A stretch of DNA of 64,000 nt, taken from positions 1-64,000 of the forward strand of contig CALODP010000002.1 of NCBI GenBank assembly GCA_942492055.1, written 5' to 3'. The stretch's first letter is position 1, and the number at the start of each line of letters is the position of its first letter. Positions 62,635 through 64,000 of the stretch are shown here, piece by piece. This DNA comes from CALODP01 sp942492055 (GTDB taxonomy: Bacteria; Bacteroidota; Ignavibacteria; Ignavibacteriales; Melioribacteraceae). A program made the position numbers and the translations under genes. Below the pieces are notes generated by a model. That model was not told the origin of the DNA. It did no database searches and saw nothing but the letters and a program-made list of their open reading frames with translations.

Positions 62635-63563
62635 AAAAAATCGGACTGGTAAAAGACAGAGTCGGGTTTTGGGAATTGTATCTAAATGTACTCCAAGAAT
62701 ATGACTGTGAAGTAGTTTTGTTAAATCCTTTTGAGAAAAAGGATTTGGATCTTATTCTCAAGGCTGATTTTGATTTTTTTATTTGGAGAGCAAAACATAA
62801 TCCAAGAATTAAGACTTTGGCACGTAGAATATTTTATCTCTTGAATATTGAGAAGGGGATTCCCACATTCCCATCTTATAATGTTTATTGGCATTATGAC
62901 GACAAAGTTGCGCAATATTTTCTCGCAGAGGAAAAAGAGATTCCTATGCCAGAGACTAATGTATTCTATTCCTTAGAGGAAACATGTTCTTTTCTTGAAA
63001 GAGCTGATTATCCACTAATATTCAAAAGTGCATATGGTGCAGGAAGTTCCAATGTCGGGCTTTTTTATAAACAAAGAAAAGCCATAAGCTATGCAAAAAA
63101 GGTATTTAAAAAAGGAGTAGATACTTTCTTTAAGGGAGAACGGCAGAAAGGTTATGTTTATCTGCAAGAGTTTATGAAGAACAATAAAGGGGATTATAGA
63201 TTGGTTTGCTACGGAAATGAAATAATGGGGTATTTCCGAAATAATCGTAAAGATTCTCCTTTTGCTAGCGGAAGTCATGACGAATCAATTGTGGAGTTGG
63301 ATCCTTCATTGTTGGAACTCGTGTGGCAGTGTAATCAAAAACTTGGTGCTGATGTAATGTCATACGATGCTATGATCGGTAACGACGGACAATGGAATTT
63401 TACGGAGTTTAGTGTAATTTATAACGATATAAAGGATGATGTTCTTAATCATGCATATGTATATCAGAGAAATGATAACGGATGGAGTAAGGTTGGGAAT
63501 ACTGGAAATCATCATAAAAGAATGATGAAGTATTTGACACGAAAATGGAGTTTGGATGTCTAA
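62631..63563 (+). CDS. ATP-grasp ligase-like protein
   Basis: A 310-residue protein with an ATP-grasp fold. YPLIFKSAYGAGSSNVGLFY (~125-144) is the glycine-rich ATP loop with its Lys, GYVYLQEFM follows, and DAMIGNDGQWNFTEFSVIYND (~245-265) is the metal-binding end. It resembles RimK-like or glutathione-synthetase-like ligases that join an amine to a carboxylate. Between glycosyltransferases it may add an amino acid or another amide group to a sugar; this is inference. Its ATG overlaps the previous stop (ATGA). Confidence 0.8.
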   Translation: MKKIGLVKDRVGFWELYLNVLQEYDCEVVLLNPFEKKDLDLILKADFDFFIWRAKHNPRIKTLARRIFYLLNIEKGIPTFPSYNVYWHYDDKVAQYFLAEEKEIPMPETNVFYSLEETCSFLERADYPLIFKSAYGAGSSNVGLFYKQRKAISYAKKVFKKGVDTFFKGERQKGYVYLQEFMKNNKGDYRLVCYGNEIMGYFRNNRKDSPFASGSHDESIVELDPSLLELVWQCNQKLGADVMSYDAMIGNDGQWNFTEFSVIYNDIKDDVLNHAYVYQRNDNGWSKVGNTGNHHKRMMKYLTRKWSLDV

Positions 63564-64000
63564 AATATCTATTATTACAACCGTTTTCAACAGAACATGT
63601 CTTTTGCGCAAGGCGATAATCTCTTTAACTATGCAATCTTTTCAGCCATTTGAATTGATTTTATCAGATGATGGATCAGAGGAGAACGTTCCTGAGATGA
63701 TTGAGGACCTTATTCCGAGATGTGGTTTTAAAGTAATTTATGTAAAACAATCACATCAGGGATTTCGACTTGCTAAATGCAGGAATAATGGTGTGTTGAA
63801 CTCTTCAGGTGATATACTTTGTTTTTTTGATCAAGATTTGGTTTTGACATGTGACTTACTGAAGACTTATAAAGAAACTGTAAGAAAAAATAGATTTGTT
63901 AGTGGATATCCTATACGACTAACTCCGGAGCAAAGTTTTGAGTTATCGGAAGAAGTAATTACTCAAGGAGACTATCGACACATTTTTACAACTGATCAAA
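63556..64000 (+). CDS. Family 2 glycosyltransferase, 3'-truncated
   Basis: An open frame to the right edge, 148 codons seen. The GT2 opening is KISIITTVFNRTCLLRKAI, followed by LILSDDGSEENVP (metal/UDP motif DDGS), QGFRLAKCRNNGV and DILCFFDQDLVL, where the acidic DQD acts like DxD. It resembles the N-terminal half of chondroitin/heparosan-type or LPS glycosyltransferases. Its ATG lies inside the ATP-grasp gene (8-base overlap). The end is outside the window. Confidence 0.88.
   Translation, partial: MSKISIITTVFNRTCLLRKAIISLTMQSFQPFELILSDDGSEENVPEMIEDLIPRCGFKVIYVKQSHQGFRLAKCRNNGVLNSSGDILCFFDQDLVLTCDLLKTYKETVRKNRFVSGYPIRLTPEQSFELSEEVITQGDYRHIFTTDQ

Overview
The window is a chromosomal stretch of an AT-rich, Gram-negative-type bacterium, most probably from the FCB superphylum (Bacteroidetes/Chlorobi/Fibrobacteres and their candidate-phylum relatives). 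The signs are a LolA, periplasmic beta-barrel proteins that end in Phe, a lipoprotein with a Cys lipobox, a type B ribosomal protein L31, a DUF6913-like protein and a 16S gene whose exact lineage cannot be settled by eye. The 16S gene keeps an anti-Shine-Dalgarno tail (CACCTCCTTTCT) and many genes have good GGAG-type ribosome binding sites. Several promoters fit a sigma-70 pattern (TTGACA-like, 16-18 bp, TATAAT-like). None of the three tRNA genes encodes CCA.

Layout. 1-3875: the end of purL, overlapped by a YihY-family membrane protein, then an RDD protein and an MscS channel fused to a cyclic-nucleotide-binding domain. 3876-9450: a complete rRNA operon (16S, tRNA-Ile, tRNA-Ala, 23S, 5S) with visible pre-rRNA processing stems and a strong terminator. 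9462-12862, minus strand: a hybrid sodium:solute symporter/histidine kinase and the initiator tRNA-Met. 13038-16512: recN, a 388-bp gene-free interval with two DnaA-box-like sites and a repeated TGTCCGAA word, an unrecognised helical protein and a beta-barrel protein. 16557-18864, minus strand: an outer-membrane protein and a large lipoprotein. 19076-23761: hemW, a dicarboxylate/glutamate-type symporter, proC and a MATE pump.

23962-33113 is the classic transcription/translation operon rimP-nusA-infB-rbfA-truB-ribF-rpsO-pnp, with a terminator-like hairpin immediately before rimP. 33211-46505 holds dusB, rng, a transaldolase, gcvT, comB, ftsK, lolA, a UPF0104/flippase-like protein, a beta-barrel protein, uppP, a cyclophilin, holA and an ECF sigma factor; a probable anti-sigma factor follows (46509-47195). 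47288-60546 contains rpmE (type B), rsmB, a RodZ-like protein, ligA, a DUF6913-like protein, a STAS protein, two sodium:solute symporters, a Cof-type HAD phosphatase, a PgpH-type c-di-AMP phosphodiesterase and xerD. 60709-64000 opens a surface-glycan cluster (GT2, GT4-like, ATP-grasp, GT2) that continues past the window.

Most of the window is conserved housekeeping DNA. I found no CRISPR array, insertion sequence, prophage, toxin-antitoxin or defence island. The points most worth a second look are the gene-free interval at 14745-15132 with its repeated motif, the leader hairpins before rimP and in the rRNA leader, the glycosyltransferase/ATP-grasp cluster at the right end, and the two signalling fusions (MscS-CNB and symporter-kinase).
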